From positions 372,001-436,000 of the forward strand of contig JAPJBO010000062.1 of the NCBI GenBank assembly GCA_030068145.1: 64,000 nucleotides of DNA, in the 5' to 3' direction. The translations under genes and the position numbers were made by a program. This DNA is from Diplonema papillatum. Taxonomy: Eukaryota; Euglenozoa; Diplonemea; Diplonemida; Diplonemidae. Below are positions 1 to 12,056 of the stretch, piece by piece. The first letter of the stretch is position 1, and every line of letters begins with the position of its first letter. The notes below the pieces were generated by a model that was given only the letters and a program-made list of their open reading frames with translations, did not search any database and was not told the origin of the DNA.

Positions 1-1338
1 TCCCCCTTGAGCATTTGAGTTACTGTTGAGTGCATGACACATGGACTAGGTCTTCTTTCCCCGCTGACAGTTTCAAGTCCGTTCCCTTGACTGCTGTTTC
101 GCCAGATAGTAGGTAACAGAAGGAATCTCATTGGTCTTCTCCTGCGCCTCAACTTTTTCACAGGAGCGGGATTTTGTAGAGTGAAAGTTCGCTTGAAACT
201 CTTTTGTGTGCCGACGACGTTCCACACCGGATTTCACGAGAGATCTTCATAGCCATGGTCAAGTCTGTACACGCGCGCACCGCCGTTCCTCCCACTGATT
301 CTCTTTGCGGATTCGAGGTGAAAGGGAAACGGAGGGGGGAAATAAAAATCATCGAGAAGGAGCCTGGGGAGGGCGGGGAACTTAAAAGACAAAAAGAAGC
401 AGCAAAAAAAAAAAGAGGAAGAAAAAACGAAGGAATGTTTTTCCGGATATCCGGGACCATAGCCGGACCCGGTGGCCGTGAGTCGGGCCTGCCGTATCTT
501 CGGTCATTATCATCGACACACTGCTACCGTGGGCGAAAGGGCTGAGCTGGCTTCGAGCGGGGTTGACGGTGCCGATTCATCCAATTTCTTGCATACTCTC
601 CTTGAAGTTACCTGCTAGCCATTTCTGCAAACGTCTAAAACCCATGAAGGGTCTCAGACTACGACTTCTTGACTCTAGGGGGGGACCCTTTCGAGGATCA
701 GATTGCCCCCTCCCCCCAGACCACAGCAATTGACAGAAAATGACGGGGGTCTCTTCGGGACCTTTCAGGGGGGAAAATGCATCTTGGGTTTGAAGAGCGC
801 GTGCACTGAGGTCAGGTTGTTTAACCGCGGATTTAGTGAAGGATTGTTGGGGGGGGGGGGACCCCGACCGCAAACCCGAGCGACCCTTGCAACCAGTGCT
901 AAAAAAACACCACCGGCCACACTAGTCTGCAGACCCAAACAAGAAAAAAAATGAAAGAAAAGCAGATAGAATCCTCGAGAGAAAAAAAACGGGAGGGTTA
1001 GCAAGCACTGTTCACGATACACTGCCCAGCCTTGAGGGGAGGTGTTCTTTTCCGCAGCTTGAGATTCTGTCAGGGGGGAAAAAAAAAGAGAAGGCAAAAA
1101 ATGAGAGGGGGGGGGGGGGGGGGGGGTGGGGTCAGAAGGAAAAAGGGGGGTAGGCTATCCCTCCTTAATGCTTTTTTTGAACTTTGATGGAGTCTCCCAC
1201 AGGTGGGTCTCGTATCGACGCTAGGCGGGCACGGAAAGCAAGGGACCGCTCCAAAGTCACTGGTACAGCATCAACCGGGGGTTTCGTCTACTGAAAAAGC
1301 TACTTTTGCAAGCGTTGCTTTGGCTCTGAGTCACCTTC
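1..1338. other. Gene-free stretch
   Basis: Only short, unconvincing frames. Contains a pure G-run of over 20 near 1107 and several A-runs. Confidence 0.6.
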
Positions 1339-1517
1339 TTGTTTCTGACGAACACTTTGTTCTTCGCTTACACCACCGTGTGTTGTTTTCTCTCAGGACT
1401 TTGACCTGCTGTGTTGGTGTGATTTGTCGTGTGGGGGTAGACCCGCATGACCTCACGTCCGTTCAACACACGGGGCAGCATCGTCGAGCATTTCCTTCCA
1501 AGCTGGCGCTTATGTAA
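1339..1517 (+). repeat. Rep-A, 3' part
   Basis: Begins at TTTGTTCTTCGCTTACACC and ends GGCGCTTATGTAAAA, lacking part of the middle. Confidence 0.75.
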
Positions 1518-2455
1518 AACACAAGCGAGTCTCCACTTGTACGGCATTCAACATTAACCGGAGGTTTCACGCCAACAAACAGAGCTACTGTTACAAGTGT
1601 TACTTCGGGTCTGAGCCATATCCTCATTTCTGACGAACGCAGAAAGCAAGGGACGGCTCCAGAGCCCCCTTGCACAGCATCAACGCCTGCAAACAGAGCT
1701 ACTGGTGCCAAGCGCTACGTTGGCGCTGAGCCACCTTCTTGTTTTCTGGCGCAGAAAGGAAGGGCATCGACCCAGAGTCACCAGTCATTCAGGTTGGATC
1801 TGGGGACAACACAGCGTGCACTTTCTTAGCCTGGGGGGTTTCCTTCACGAAACAGTGCACTTTCTGAGACACCTTCTTATGCCTAAAGAGGTAGTCATGA
1901 GCCTGACTGCTGCGTTGTTGCCGCGAGGCTCCAAGATCACGCCCACCTGAGCTTTTCTGTTTTCTTGAGGGATGTGTTCAAGGATCAGAACGAGGATCTG
2001 GGTTCGTAACGAGAATGTGTGGATCCTAGGCCTCCCAGAGGAAGGGGTCCGGAGATGGAGTCTGGGCTCCCAGCAACCGACGGGGCGTGAGCAGAATCGG
2101 ACGTTTTGCGACCATCGATCCACGTCACTGCGCAACAGATTCACCGTCCGATAGACGGTTGATGCAACGTGGAATGCGCCGCGTAGAAGCCTCGACATCT
2201 CAAATTGCCTACGTCCAATCCACTACTGACACACAACCAGGTGGGATCGATGCGTACTCAACACGTGTCCCGTCGGTGGTCAGCCCGGGCCGGGCGAAAA
2301 GGCTTTGGAAGCCTGAGACCCCCAGGCAAGGCTTTTGTCAATCGGTGGTGGGTGTAGGGCCCACAGCACCGGTGGAATCAGTCGGAAAAGTAGCAATCGT
2401 CCAAGATTTTGCGATCTGGAACGACGAAAGGTTAGTATGGCGCTTTCTTTTGTTT
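1518..2455. other. Gene-free stretch
   Basis: No recognisable coding or RNA sequence. Confidence 0.5.
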
Positions 2456-2690
2456 GCGCGCACTTGCACAACTCACCTGCTTTGGTTTTCGTTTAGTACG
2501 CTATTTTTTAGTACCAACAACGCATTGTTAACACACGAAATACTCGAGAGGACTGCCTTGTGCTTATTCCTGTGTTCGTGTGGCTACAGCGCAGTTGCCT
2601 CCTTTGAGATTTCGCAAGCTGGCAGTCTCCTCAAGTATTTCCTACACAGCAGGTGCTTGCACGACAAATACAGAAAAAGGTTGATTCAAC
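2456..2690 (+). repeat. Rep-F segment followed by Rep-B
   Basis: GCGCACTTGCACAACTCACCTGCTT and the following 70 bp match 31016-31095 and 62125-62220; a diverged Rep-B (2545-2680) follows. The Rep-F reverse complement contains AAGCAGGTGAGTT, a donor-like site. Confidence 0.6.
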
Positions 2691-3486
2691 CGCTGCCCTT
2701 CGGGCAGCGCCTGTTTTGATGGAAGATGGGTCGCCCACGCGCCTCAGCACACAAGCCGCCCAATCAGCCGAAGGGGGCTGTGGTGGCCTTCGTGGACTGA
2801 GCGCAAACGTTTGCTGCAGGAAGCTGCGGCGGCGACCCATCCTCCTCCATCAGGAGAACCCTGTTGCGGTTCACCAGCACAAAGTGAGCCAGTCATTTCC
2901 TGGAAGGCCTGCTGCTGTCTGCCACAGTCTATCAGCAGTCTATCAACAGTCTATCGTAGGCAAACAAAGTCCCCGATGCGAGCTGCCTACTGGTTGCATG
3001 CGGGCAACTGCACCTTCGTACCACCCTCTAGGTGCGTTCAGATAACGTCAATCGGGGGTTTGAAACATGATGATTAGTATCTAAAGCCCGCACCCACGCG
3101 GCGTTGACCGTGGCTGGTCTTTGAAAGGGTTGTCTCGATGTTACTTTGATCAAAACTCGCACTACCACCAATCTGAAACAATTATCGTCTTCTATCACGT
3201 GCGAAGAGATAACCGCGGCGCCGGCGATGCAGCTTTATCGCCACAGATTCTTTGCATTCTGGCCCAAACTTGACCCGACAACAGTCCATCGGCAGGCTGT
3301 CAGCCGGCTCACAGAGGGAAAATCAATGGGTTTTTTTTTTTTCGAAAACGGTGGGCCAGGTCCAACCTCAGAAGCAAGACGGAGTTAAAGAGGGTGTGCC
3401 CGAGAGACACCCGACAAGCGGGCGTGCCACAACCAAAAAACGCGTGATAACGCACCCGAAAAGCGGGTGTGCCGCCCGGTTTTTTT
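2691..3486. other. Gene-free stretch
   Basis: Holds a perfect small hairpin CCGCTGCCCTTCGGGCAGCG at 2690-2709 and nothing else I can name. Confidence 0.5.
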
Positions 3487-3491
3487 GACTC

Positions 3492-4032
3492 CGAGCCTAT
3501 CTCTTGAAACTGCATCGAAGTGCCTGCCGCTGTTTATCACAGTGAATCACGGTCCACCACGGTCTATCAGGTTCATCCCTAGTCCCTAGAGCTGCTCGTG
3601 TGCGCAGAGGTTTCGTCCGGGATCAAGGCAGACGATGTCGTGCACATCGCGACTCTTAACCTGACGACGAAAGCCATGACGTGCACATGCCGCAAGCCAC
3701 TTCTGGACTTGCTGCCTTGTAAGCATGTGTGTGCTGCCGTGTCTCTCACCGCAAATATTGCAGTCAAAGATCTCGTCCCCAACGTGATGGCCTGGGAGAC
3801 TTTGCGGGAAATGTATCGCGTGGGGCCGCAACCGGAAATGGTGCCGGTCATCCGCGACTTGCCGGAGGAAGCACTTCTGCCGCCTTTGTGCGACACGCGA
3901 CCGGTTGGCCGGCCTAAGAAGGAAGACAAAAAGCGGAAGAAGGGGGCAGACGAGGGCACACAGCGCATCGAATTGCCCGGTGCTGTATTCTTCGGTCTAT
4001 CACGGTCTATCAAGAGGGGATGGACCGGCTCA
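3492..4032 (+). mobile_element. DNA transposon fragment with SWIM zinc finger (Mutator-like, tentative)
   Basis: The ends are CGAGCC and GGCTCA with a 5-bp duplication GACTC on both sides (3487-3491, 4033-4037). Inside, 3598-4000 encodes a transposase C-terminus with a SWIM finger (CTCRKPLLDLLPCKHVC) followed by GRPKKEDKKRKK. SWIM fingers are typical of MULE transposases, but MULEs usually make 8-11 bp duplications, so the superfamily is uncertain. The catalytic part is missing. Three MITEs in this window share its ends and lack the coding part. Confidence 0.75.
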
Positions 4033-4269
4033 GACTCCCAGCTTTAATGTTGGCTCCAGAAGCTGGACCCACCGTTTACGATTGGCATTGCGTGCAGTAA
4101 AGTGCAGGTGCCATGAACCCCTTGGAATCTATCCTCCGATACGTAACTCCCACAGTTCGCTTTGAAACTCGAGGGGTTAAGTCCAGGTTGGCTTTCGCCG
4201 AATGGATTCTCTGGGGTTTAGACTGTTCTAACTCAGCAGATCCGGGGTGAGATCCAGCATCTGCCCAAA

Positions 4270-4490
4270 AAAGGTGGGGAATAGTTGAGTCGCAGCCCTT
4301 GACAAAGCAGATAGAAAAAAGAAGGAGTGTTTATTCTTCGCTTTTTCTCACGAAAGGGGGGGTCGGTCCGGCTTCAGGTTTTGTCAGGTTCGCCGACTCC
4401 CGCAATCGTTGGGCAGCAAAAACTCAAGAGGTCTAGTCAACTATTCCCTGTGCAGTATATATAAGCACCCAAATTCCAAAATAGAAGTGA
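4270..4490 (+). repeat. Rep-E copy
   Basis: GGGGAATAGTTGAGTCGCAG to TCAACTATTCCCTG. The two ends (GGGAATAGTTGA and TCAACTATTCCC) are inverted repeats. Other copies at 23897-24105 and a partial at 17325-17420. Confidence 0.75.
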
Positions 4491-4837
4491 ACTTGCACTC
4501 TAAAATAAAGGATGCCAGTGGCCGGTTGGGGGGGGACCCTGGCTGTCTTTCCGGATTGTGGCTGGTTTTCGGCCAGCATGTTTTATGTGGGAAACTCGAC
4601 CCGAGAAGGGGTCGAATATCAAAGACCCAGTGGCATGGGGCCAGAAGACGCTCGCTTCAAATATCCGCCTCTGTATTGGAGGACGGATTGGGCGCTACCT
4701 CCCCGAGCGAGGATCCAAGAAAGCAGGAGTGTCGACGCTGAAGGAACGGGCTTCCGTCTCGCGTGTTCCTTGTTTCTCGTCTCTCTCTTGCTTGCTCTTC
4801 GTTGCTTGCTGCTGTTCGCTGCGCCCCCGCCACACGC

Positions 4838-6559
4838 TCACCAGACGCTGATTTTGGACGTGTTGAGGCGGTTGGAGAGCAGGAAATTCTCTCCGACCTG
4901 CAGCGACTTCTGGTCGTATCTCCCGATGATGATCTCGTCACACCACGCCGTGACCATGGTGTCTTTCAGGTCGCCGGTCGACGTGTAGGTGCTGGCGCGG
5001 CTGTAGAAGAGGGCGCCGGCGGTGTGCAGATTCTTCAGCTTCCGTTCGCCGCGAACTGCTTCCCAGTCGTTGTAGGAGTAGTGCTGAGCGGACACGTACA
5101 CCTTGACGTTTTTCTTGCCCTGCGCCTTCAGGTCGGACACTCTCTTCCCGAGCGTGTCAGCCAGCACGCTCACCGGCAGAGTGCGCTGCTGCTCTTCGTC
5201 GGTGCAGATTTCGGGGACGTGGACCTCCTGCAGGACTTTCTTGTAGAGCACCGTAGCCTTCGGCATCACGTCTTCCTGCGGCGGCTTCGGCACGACGACT
5301 CCGATTAAATACGGGATGTCCTGCGGGCTGTCTTCGTCCTCGACGAGGAGGTCTTTCTTGTTGACCCTCGACCCCATCGTGGTCTCGATGTAGTCCTCAG
5401 CGTCGTCGAGGGTGGCGTCCTTGTACTTCATCCTGCTGCGAATCCTCCAGTAGAGCGCGCTGCCGTACTGGTCCCAGACCCTGTTGCCCTCGCAGAGGTA
5501 GTGGAACTCGTCTGTTCGTTGGATGGGGGCGCAGTTCGTGCAAAACGCGAAGACCGGGGTGTCGATGTAGTTCGACAGCAGCTCTGGTTTCGCGTCTTCC
5601 TCGAGCTTGAACGTGTTGGGGAACATCAGAGACGAGATGTTCAGGGCGGCGGAGCAGGTCAAAAAGTTGAGCGTCTTCCGGATGTGGGAGTTGACGTCGC
5701 TGGTGGGCACCACGCTCGAGGGGAGGACTCCTTCCTTCTTCCTGTTCTGGGTGATCCCCTTCCACTGCGGCTTCGGCCATCCGACGGGGGTCTTCTCGAG
5801 CCACAGGATCGACTTTGCGAGCGGGTCCAGATCGTACGCGTCGAGTCTGTGCGGCACAACACGCTGAGTCTTGCGCACCTCGTCGCGGCCTCTCGCGAAG
5901 AACTCGAAGTTGCTCTTTGGCTGCGACGGGTTCTCTCGGGCTGATTTAGCCATCTCCTTTTCGATTTCTGCCCACTTGTTCACGATCTCCATCTGGTACG
6001 TCTTCGACCGGACCCTCGGCGGCGGGCCGCTGGCCTTCGGATACGCCTTCGGATACAAGCTCTCGTGGTCCGCCATCAGCATGCGCAGGATCTCGAAGAG
6101 GAGGACCACCTTCGAGCTGTTCCCCGAGTTTCGGGCGATTTCGAGGGCCAAGTTGTCGCGCGCCTCGGCGACTTTGAAGTCGGGAATGGCGGCTTCCGCC
6201 TGCTTTTCGTCGTTCAGCTGCGACAGCGCGAGCTCGCAGCTGGCCATGTCGTCCGAGATGGCAGTCCGCTTGTCGTTGATTTCCTGCAGGGCCTCGTCCA
6301 AAGCATTGTTTTGGTCCTCGAGATTTATTTCCTCAGCGGTGTCGCCTCCACGCGCCTTGACCTTCGCAGTGCACTCGGCTTGCAGTTCCCTCAACTTCTG
6401 CTCTTGCTTGCGAAGGTCCTTCGCCTTGCTCACGAAAACGGTTGCGGACGAGCGGAGCCCGTACGAGTACGCCCCGTAGAACAGCACCACGACGATCACA
6501 ATCCCGGCAATGAGCACGCGATTGTCGTCCCGGCTACTGCGGCGGGAGTTGCGCTTCAT
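4838..6559 (-). CDS. Type II membrane protein with coiled-coil stem, function unknown
   Basis: A single uninterrupted frame of 573 codons starting at ATG 6559. The N-terminus is basic (MKRNSRRSSRDDNR) and is followed by one hydrophobic segment at about residues 15-33, which predicts a type II anchor with the bulk in the lumen or outside. Residues about 45-130 are rich in Lys, Glu, Gln and Leu and look like a coiled-coil stem. The remaining 400 residues form a Cys-poor globular region with CTNC near residue 330. The C-terminal stretch (STGDLKDTMVTAWCDEIIIG) has a rhythm vaguely like fucosyltransferase C-termini. That layout, anchor-stem-catalytic domain, fits a Golgi glycosyltransferase, but this is inference and I do not recognise the family. 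A Rep-C repeat ending in AG lies about 92 nt upstream and could supply a 5'-UTR or trans-splice acceptor (6652-6653). Confidence 0.8.
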   Translation of the reverse strand: MKRNSRRSSRDDNRVLIAGIVIVVVLFYGAYSYGLRSSATVFVSKAKDLRKQEQKLRELQAECTAKVKARGGDTAEEINLEDQNNALDEALQEINDKRTAISDDMASCELALSQLNDEKQAEAAIPDFKVAEARDNLALEIARNSGNSSKVVLLFEILRMLMADHESLYPKAYPKASGPPPRVRSKTYQMEIVNKWAEIEKEMAKSARENPSQPKSNFEFFARGRDEVRKTQRVVPHRLDAYDLDPLAKSILWLEKTPVGWPKPQWKGITQNRKKEGVLPSSVVPTSDVNSHIRKTLNFLTCSAALNISSLMFPNTFKLEEDAKPELLSNYIDTPVFAFCTNCAPIQRTDEFHYLCEGNRVWDQYGSALYWRIRSRMKYKDATLDDAEDYIETTMGSRVNKKDLLVEDEDSPQDIPYLIGVVVPKPPQEDVMPKATVLYKKVLQEVHVPEICTDEEQQRTLPVSVLADTLGKRVSDLKAQGKKNVKVYVSAQHYSYNDWEAVRGERKLKNLHTAGALFYSRASTYTSTGDLKDTMVTAWCDEIIIGRYDQKSLQVGENFLLSNRLNTSKISVW

Positions 6560-6650
6560 TTGTCGGCTTTACTCTCCTTCCTCACTGTGTTTTTCTTTTT
6601 CGTCGACGGTTTTCCTGTATGGAGTCCTTGTCATTTTGCTCTCATTCCTC

Positions 6651-6720
6651 GCTGTTTTTGTGTTTCCGACGATCTCGTATAGGCGTACAGATTGGTGCCT
6701 TTCGACGTTTTGTACTTACA
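6651..6720 (-). repeat. Rep-C copy upstream of the type II membrane protein gene
   Basis: On the minus strand it contains ACCAATCTGTACG and ATCGTCGGAAACACAAAA and ends in ACAG, a possible acceptor for the mRNA 5' end. Other copies: 14249-14335, 15082-15172, 30838-30905. Confidence 0.65.
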
Positions 6721-7581
6721 TGAGGAAGGGAGCAGCAGTCAGTTGTGAGACTGATAGATGAGCAGCGCCGCCTCCCCTAGCGAGCTCTCGGATCAAGCTG
6801 CGTCTGATGCAGCTGTTATACGGAATCGCCTACGTACACTCCAGCTGCGCGGAGGTTGCTGCTGCTGCCGTCAGGGTCAGGTCAAGGGGCGAGTCCCGAG
6901 GATATGTGGGCACCTGCCAGGAAGGGCAAACGCTGGCGGTTCAAGGAGGCGACGACCTTCAGGGAGGCGGATTCCGGACGGTGTTTCGAGGGAAACCAGC
7001 GCGTGTGTCTTGCGATTCATCGAGGGAATTCCACAAGGCATTACGAACGAACTGCAGGTTCCTTTGGGCTGGCTGGCGGGGAATATCTTTTCCTCCCACC
7101 CTCCCTGCTGTTTGTATTCGAGGCCGTGCGGCCCCTGTTACCCTCGCGCGAGGGTTATCACTAGCTTTGTTTCCGCCGCTTTAGTGGCGAGGTCCGGGAG
7201 ATTTGGGGTTCCCACCCTCCGTCCCCCCGTGACCTCCTGGGATAGCCTATTCTCTCACACACTGGTGGCTATCTCGGGAGGCTACCCCCATCGTACGTTA
7301 GACCCTTGTTTTTCCCCCTTTTCTGTATTCCACTAGAGAAACTTGCAGTAGCAGCATTCTCCTAATGCAGGAGTGAGTAGCCGACGGAGAATTCCGCTGC
7401 ACGGCAAGCCAAGGTGCGCGGGCTGTCCGGGCGGGCCTTTCTCTTGATGGTGACTTTTCTTTCCGTTCTTTGGTTGTTCTTTTCCAGGTGGGCTGCCTCC
7501 TGCACCTGGCTGCGTTGGGTTTCGGCCACCCCCACCCTGCTGATGGAGGAAGCGCATCCACATTTTTTCGAGGCCGTGGTT
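6721..7581. other. Gene-free stretch
   Basis: The CCTAGCGAGCTCTCGGATC segment near 6775 recurs at 15935. No gene seen. Confidence 0.5.
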
Positions 7582-7835
7582 CGGTACCAGGGAAAGCCTG
7601 CTACACGGGAGCCAAGCTTCACGTGTTCGGCGGTACTGCAGAGCCACGGGCCTACGGGTCAAGTGGCTACCGATTTCCCAAACTAAAGCATCAAGGCTTG
7701 GCGCACCTTGGGGCTTGGAGCTCGTCGAGACGGTCAAGCGGACGGGGTTGTGGCACTGTGCTGCCTCCGACTCAAGCTTTGCAAGCTGTGGTTGACCGTC
7801 ACGTTCCTGGACCAGGATCGGACTTTTTCTTTTTT
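7582..7835 (+). repeat. Rep-D copy
   Basis: About 250 bp from CCAGGGAAAGCCTGC to TCACGTTCCTGGACCAGG. Other copies: 14372-14668 (reverse) and 36018-36265. The 14372 copy is longest and keeps GCGCTGAACACAAGCTCG. Confidence 0.8.
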
Positions 7836-7860
7836 CTTCTTCTTCTTTCTTCGAGGCCGT

Positions 7861-8083
7861 GGCCCCACAGCTGGCCCTACAGCTGGCCCTACAGCTGGCC
7901 CCACAGCTGGCCCTACAGCTGGCCCTACAGCTGGCCCCACAGCTGGCCCTACAGCTCGCCCTACAGCTGGCCCTACAGCTGGCCCTACAGCTGGCCCTAC
8001 AGCTGGCCCTACAGCTGGCCCTACAGCTGGCCCTACAGCTGGCCCTACAGCTGGCCCTACAGCTGGCCCTACAGCTGGTGGCC
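7861..8083. repeat. 12-bp minisatellite (CTGGCCCTACAG)
   Basis: About 18 copies of a 12-bp unit containing the palindrome AGCTGGCC/CAGCT, with C/T variation at one place. The period is a multiple of three, so both strands are open (GPTA, LALQ and similar repeats), which are artefacts. Confidence 0.95.
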
Positions 8084-8149
8084 CCACAGTTGATCTACCG
8101 CGACTGGCAGTCTCCTCAAGCATTCCTACAAAGCAGGTGCTTATACACG

Positions 8150-9649
8150 AAAAAAAAAAAAAAAAAAGGCCCGTCGCGCTATGTAGCTGTACTTTCCTCC
8201 TTCTTCCATTTGTTTCCGGTCGCGTCTCTTCTGTCTTTTCTTCTTTCCGCTGTCGCGGGAAACAGGGCCGCGAGCATAAAAAAACTTGTTGAGAAGCGAT
8301 CGAAGGTACAAAGAAAATGGAATAGAGACGAGAGACAGTGCTGCAAGGAGGTCTCCCGTCCTCGTAGCATGGGTAGTCCCGGCCGTGACGAGCTACGAGC
8401 CGTCCCACAAACCAGACTCACACCGCTGTCCTCTCTGCAGACATTCTGGCCCCGCGCTGACGCTGGCACGTCTCATGTGTCCGTGGCTTAGAACCGAAAC
8501 ACGTGCAAGGGCAATCGCGGTGTTGAAGTGACAAGGTGTACTTCGGTTCGATTCAGCCGTTACACACGCAAAGCCCTAAAGTTTACCACGCACTCACGCT
8601 ACTAGCAAGTTAACTCGAAGGCACGTCAAGCGGAATCATATGGTGGCCACGAGAAAGGCGGTGTATTCTTGTGTGAGGACGACAATACGTTTGACGAGTT
8701 TCAGTGCGGGATGCCGCACTGAAGCATCACGTGCACATTTATGGTCCGGGGGGTGAAACACACTTGCTATGAGAACGCAGTTCTTTTTATAGCACAGTCA
8801 AAGCGTGTGCTCAAAGGTTAAAAATGAACTCACTTGCGTTTTTCCGTCACAACTGGGTCGTGTGTTAGTGCAGTGCGTTGTGCCCACAAATGAGTCAGCG
8901 GAAAGTGTGCTCTCAAGTGGTCTACAAGTAAAAGACGAGTGCTTTGACCTGTCTCCTGTGCTTGCGACGACGATGAGGCTAAGGGCTTTCCGACCCAAAA
9001 CGACACAAGACAACGTGTCCATCCCTCCCGGTGGGACAGGAGGATGCCCTCCACTCTCCCATCCTGGGCGAGACTCTCTCTCTTCTTCTCCCTCTGACTC
9101 CTTCCGGATCGTGTTGTGTCCATTTTCGGCGGGGTCCGGTCTGCTGGACCGACACGATCTCGTTTGTCAGCCGATCGACTGGGCTGGCGGTTTTTTGTTT
9201 TTTTTTTTTTTTTTGTTGGGAAACCTAATAATTTCCGCAGGTCTGTCCACCCTGTCTCATAGCTGCTTTACACGGCTGGTTGGATTGGAGAGCAGAAGCA
9301 GCCTGACTCCTACCGCAAGGCTGGGGGGAAAAAAACGGAGCAGCAAAACTCCCGCCAAGGCAGCAGGCGAAAGTCAAGTTGGCAGTGAGTGATTCGATGC
9401 AGTTCCGATGAGACAGCGGTGGACTCACAGAGGGGAATCAAACTTTACAACGCTCCATCGAAGAAATAGAACTGATAGGATCACGCGGACAAGGGAACAA
9501 TAGTTGAGAACGGTCGGGGGAGGGGGTTGATGACAACGAAGGGCAAAACAAAAAAAAAAGGAGAGAACTCCGCAAGTTTCCGACGAGGAAAAAGAAAGCA
9601 AATGAAATCAAAATGAAAAAAAAACTGCGCAGGTTTGTTGAGAAACGAC
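8150..9649. other. Gene-free stretch
   Basis: About 8360-8510 is repeated in reverse at 10225-10375 (CCAGACTCACACCGCTGTCC). Long T-runs. No gene seen. Confidence 0.5.
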
Positions 9650-9945
9650 AAAATACTCGACGTAGCTGCTTCGACTCCGAATGGAAGGGGGGAAATATAG
9701 AGGTAAGGGGCAAATACAATACAAACACAATCTGATTTGTTCTTCGCTTACACCACCGTGTGTTGTTTTCTCACTCAGGATTTTTTGACCTGTTGTGTTT
9801 GTGTGATTTGTCGTGTAGGGGTAGACCCGCATGACCTCACGTCCGTTCAACACGTGGTTCGGTAGTTACAGCACTTTGGATCCCTTCTGTTCTTTGTCGG
9901 GCAGCATCGTCGAGCATTTCCTTTCAAGCTGGCGCTTATGTAAAA
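9650..9945 (+). repeat. Rep-A, SINE-like, full copy
   Basis: Starts AAAATACTCGACGTAGCTGC and ends GGCGCTTATGTAAAAA (A-rich tail). Other copies: 1339-1517, 25012-25221, 34570-34846. The first 11 bases and the tail are shared with Rep-B. Confidence 0.8.
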
Positions 9946-11343
9946 AAAAAACCGAACCCCCGACCGGAGGGGGCGGGGCAGGAAACAAATGTGAAGCAGA
10001 AGAAGTCTGCAATAATAAGCGAAAGGTGGAACGCTTTCGTCGTATTTTCGGTTTTCGTTCATTTTATTTGTTTTACTCTTTGAGGCTCGGTTCTTGTTGT
10101 GAGCTGAGATCCGAACTTTCTCATCGGGCAAGACGGCTAAGCAACAAAGCAGAAGCCAGCCGCTTCGTCGAACTAGGGGCCATGTGCACACACTGTCCAG
10201 GTGGGCAATGTATTCTCCCTCGAAAGGTACGCGTCGTGTCTCTGTCCTTGAGGCCATGGACGAGTCAGGCAAACCATTCTCAGCGCGGGACCTGAGTGTC
10301 TACAGACAGGACAGCGGTGTGAGTCTGGCTTAACGGGCTGATGTTCGTAGCGAGAGCTACTCAGTCTCGTCAAAGCCAAGACCACCCATACATCCAGAGC
10401 TCAGGAAATTGCGCCTCGGTGGATGTCCTCTGTGGATTGCGTTTGGCGGTGACGTTCCGGTATGCATGTGCTCAACAACTGGGCGAGAACGTTGCCGTCG
10501 CTCGAGGAGGGGCACGCGACGTTTCTGCCTGCGCCTTTTCTTCGGGGAACCCAGCGTTTTTTCTGGCTGAAAAACACTCGCGTCGGACTATCCCTCGCTC
10601 TGGTTGTGAAGAAGGGTAAGGCATGCTTCGCCAACGAAAGCCGAGGCGGGAGAATTTTATTTCAGTGCCGGACGGCTCCCGTAGTCGCAGGCGATACACA
10701 GCGCGCACCAGCAAACCACGCGGAGTCTCGCTTTCCAGTTCTCCGTGACGGGTGTCGCTGTGAAAACAACTGTTGCCTCGGCGCAGTTTAGGGGATGGTT
10801 GGTGGGCTTTCGAGCCCCGTAGCTGTTTGAAAAAGCCCCGTGTGTCCCCCCGTGCGACTGCGCGGACGTCAAAAAACCATGAAGACGAAATGATGACGGA
10901 GTGGTGTAAGGACCGAAACGAATCAAGGGATTCGTCTAATGCGACAGGTGGGTGCGAGGCGGAAAACACAAGCGACCGTGCCAGCTTGGCGGCAGGGACC
11001 AGGTCAAAACGATCGACGATCGATGGGAGACAGAAAATTGCCACAACGGCTTCGCCACAGGGACGCACACGGCACCTTCGCGATGAAGGCTCGCGACGGA
11101 AAACACCAACGACTGTGCTAGCTTCAAGCCGATGGGAAGTGCCGGGTGGGTGGGGCTGGACGGACGAATGGAATGGCGGATGGCGAGAGCTCTAGCAACT
11201 ACTGGTCGGTCGGGACCACACGGAGTACCAGCAACGGAGAGTCCCACATGCACGTGCTGTGTGTGGCACCACCGGGTGCACCGTGGCGGGGAATCTCTGA
11301 TTCGTCAGATTTTCCTCGGTCCAGTCTGGGGTGAGTGACAAGA
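9946..11343. other. Gene-free stretch before the SSU fragment
   Basis: Near 10945-11130 there is a weak internal repeat (GGAAAACACAAGCGAC / GGAAAACACCAACGAC). No gene seen. Confidence 0.5.
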
Positions 11344-11480
11344 AACCTGGTTGATCCTGCCAGTAGTCATATGCTTGTTTCAAGGATTAAGCCATGCAAG
11401 TCTCAGAGTAAAATGAGATTAACAGTGGGTCTGCAGACGTCGTTAAATCGGTGGCATCCAAGCAGTTTCCCTCGACTTCG
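11344..11480 (+). rRNA. SSU (18S) rRNA 5' end fragment
   Basis: It begins with AACCTGGTTGATCCTGCCAG, the universal SSU start, continues with TCATATGCTTGTTTCAAGG and AAGCCATGCAAG, and reaches a TCGTTAAATC segment. Beyond about 11480 I cannot follow the SSU. The rest of the gene is absent here; other pieces lie 12 kb away in different orientations. The TTGTTTCAAGG variant is of the euglenozoan kind. Confidence 0.8.
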
Positions 11481-12056
11481 CGGGGACACCTGACACCCGG
11501 AGGAGGGGCGTGTGCAAACAGGAATCGCGCAAGTTCGGTAGGTTGGGCACGGCGTTTGAAACGGGCTTGTCGGCTGTTCATTCTGCCCGGCCGGAAGACG
11601 GCTGGACGGGGATGACTTGTTTGGGAGAGTTACGGCACAGGGGGATGGGTGGCATTGCAGCATCCCGTCACACGGTAACCCTGGGTCACCGATCCATCCG
11701 GTGTGTACATGATCAAGTCTGTATACCCACACAGAAGGCGCGAACGTAACGCAAGGACCCTTCAGACGCGGAACGCATTGGCCAGAAATCAAACACCGGA
11801 ACGGAGAGGCGCCCGGCAGGCATTAGGCTCGGTCAGGACTGAATCCTTCACACCGAAAGTGCCTCGTGAGCACTAGGCGCGCTGTGAACTCAGGCTGCAC
11901 AACCCTCCCCCCGCCTGACAAGATGTCAACCAGCACGTGATCGTGGGTGGCCACAAGCCACTCGACGACAGTTTCCCGTCAGCTCCCGGGAGACCCTGAA
12001 AGGCAAGCGGCAAGCGCCCCGGGCGACGGCCCGGGGGACGGCGCGCGGAGGAGGAA
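11481..12056. other. Stretch between SSU fragment and CID gene
   Basis: May include diverged SSU variable sequence, but I cannot align it. Confidence 0.4.

Noticed and set aside
7470-8491. Long open frames of GPTA, LALQ or WPYS repeats on both strands
   Set aside because: They come from the 12-bp minisatellite, whose period is a multiple of three, and have no independent coding signal.
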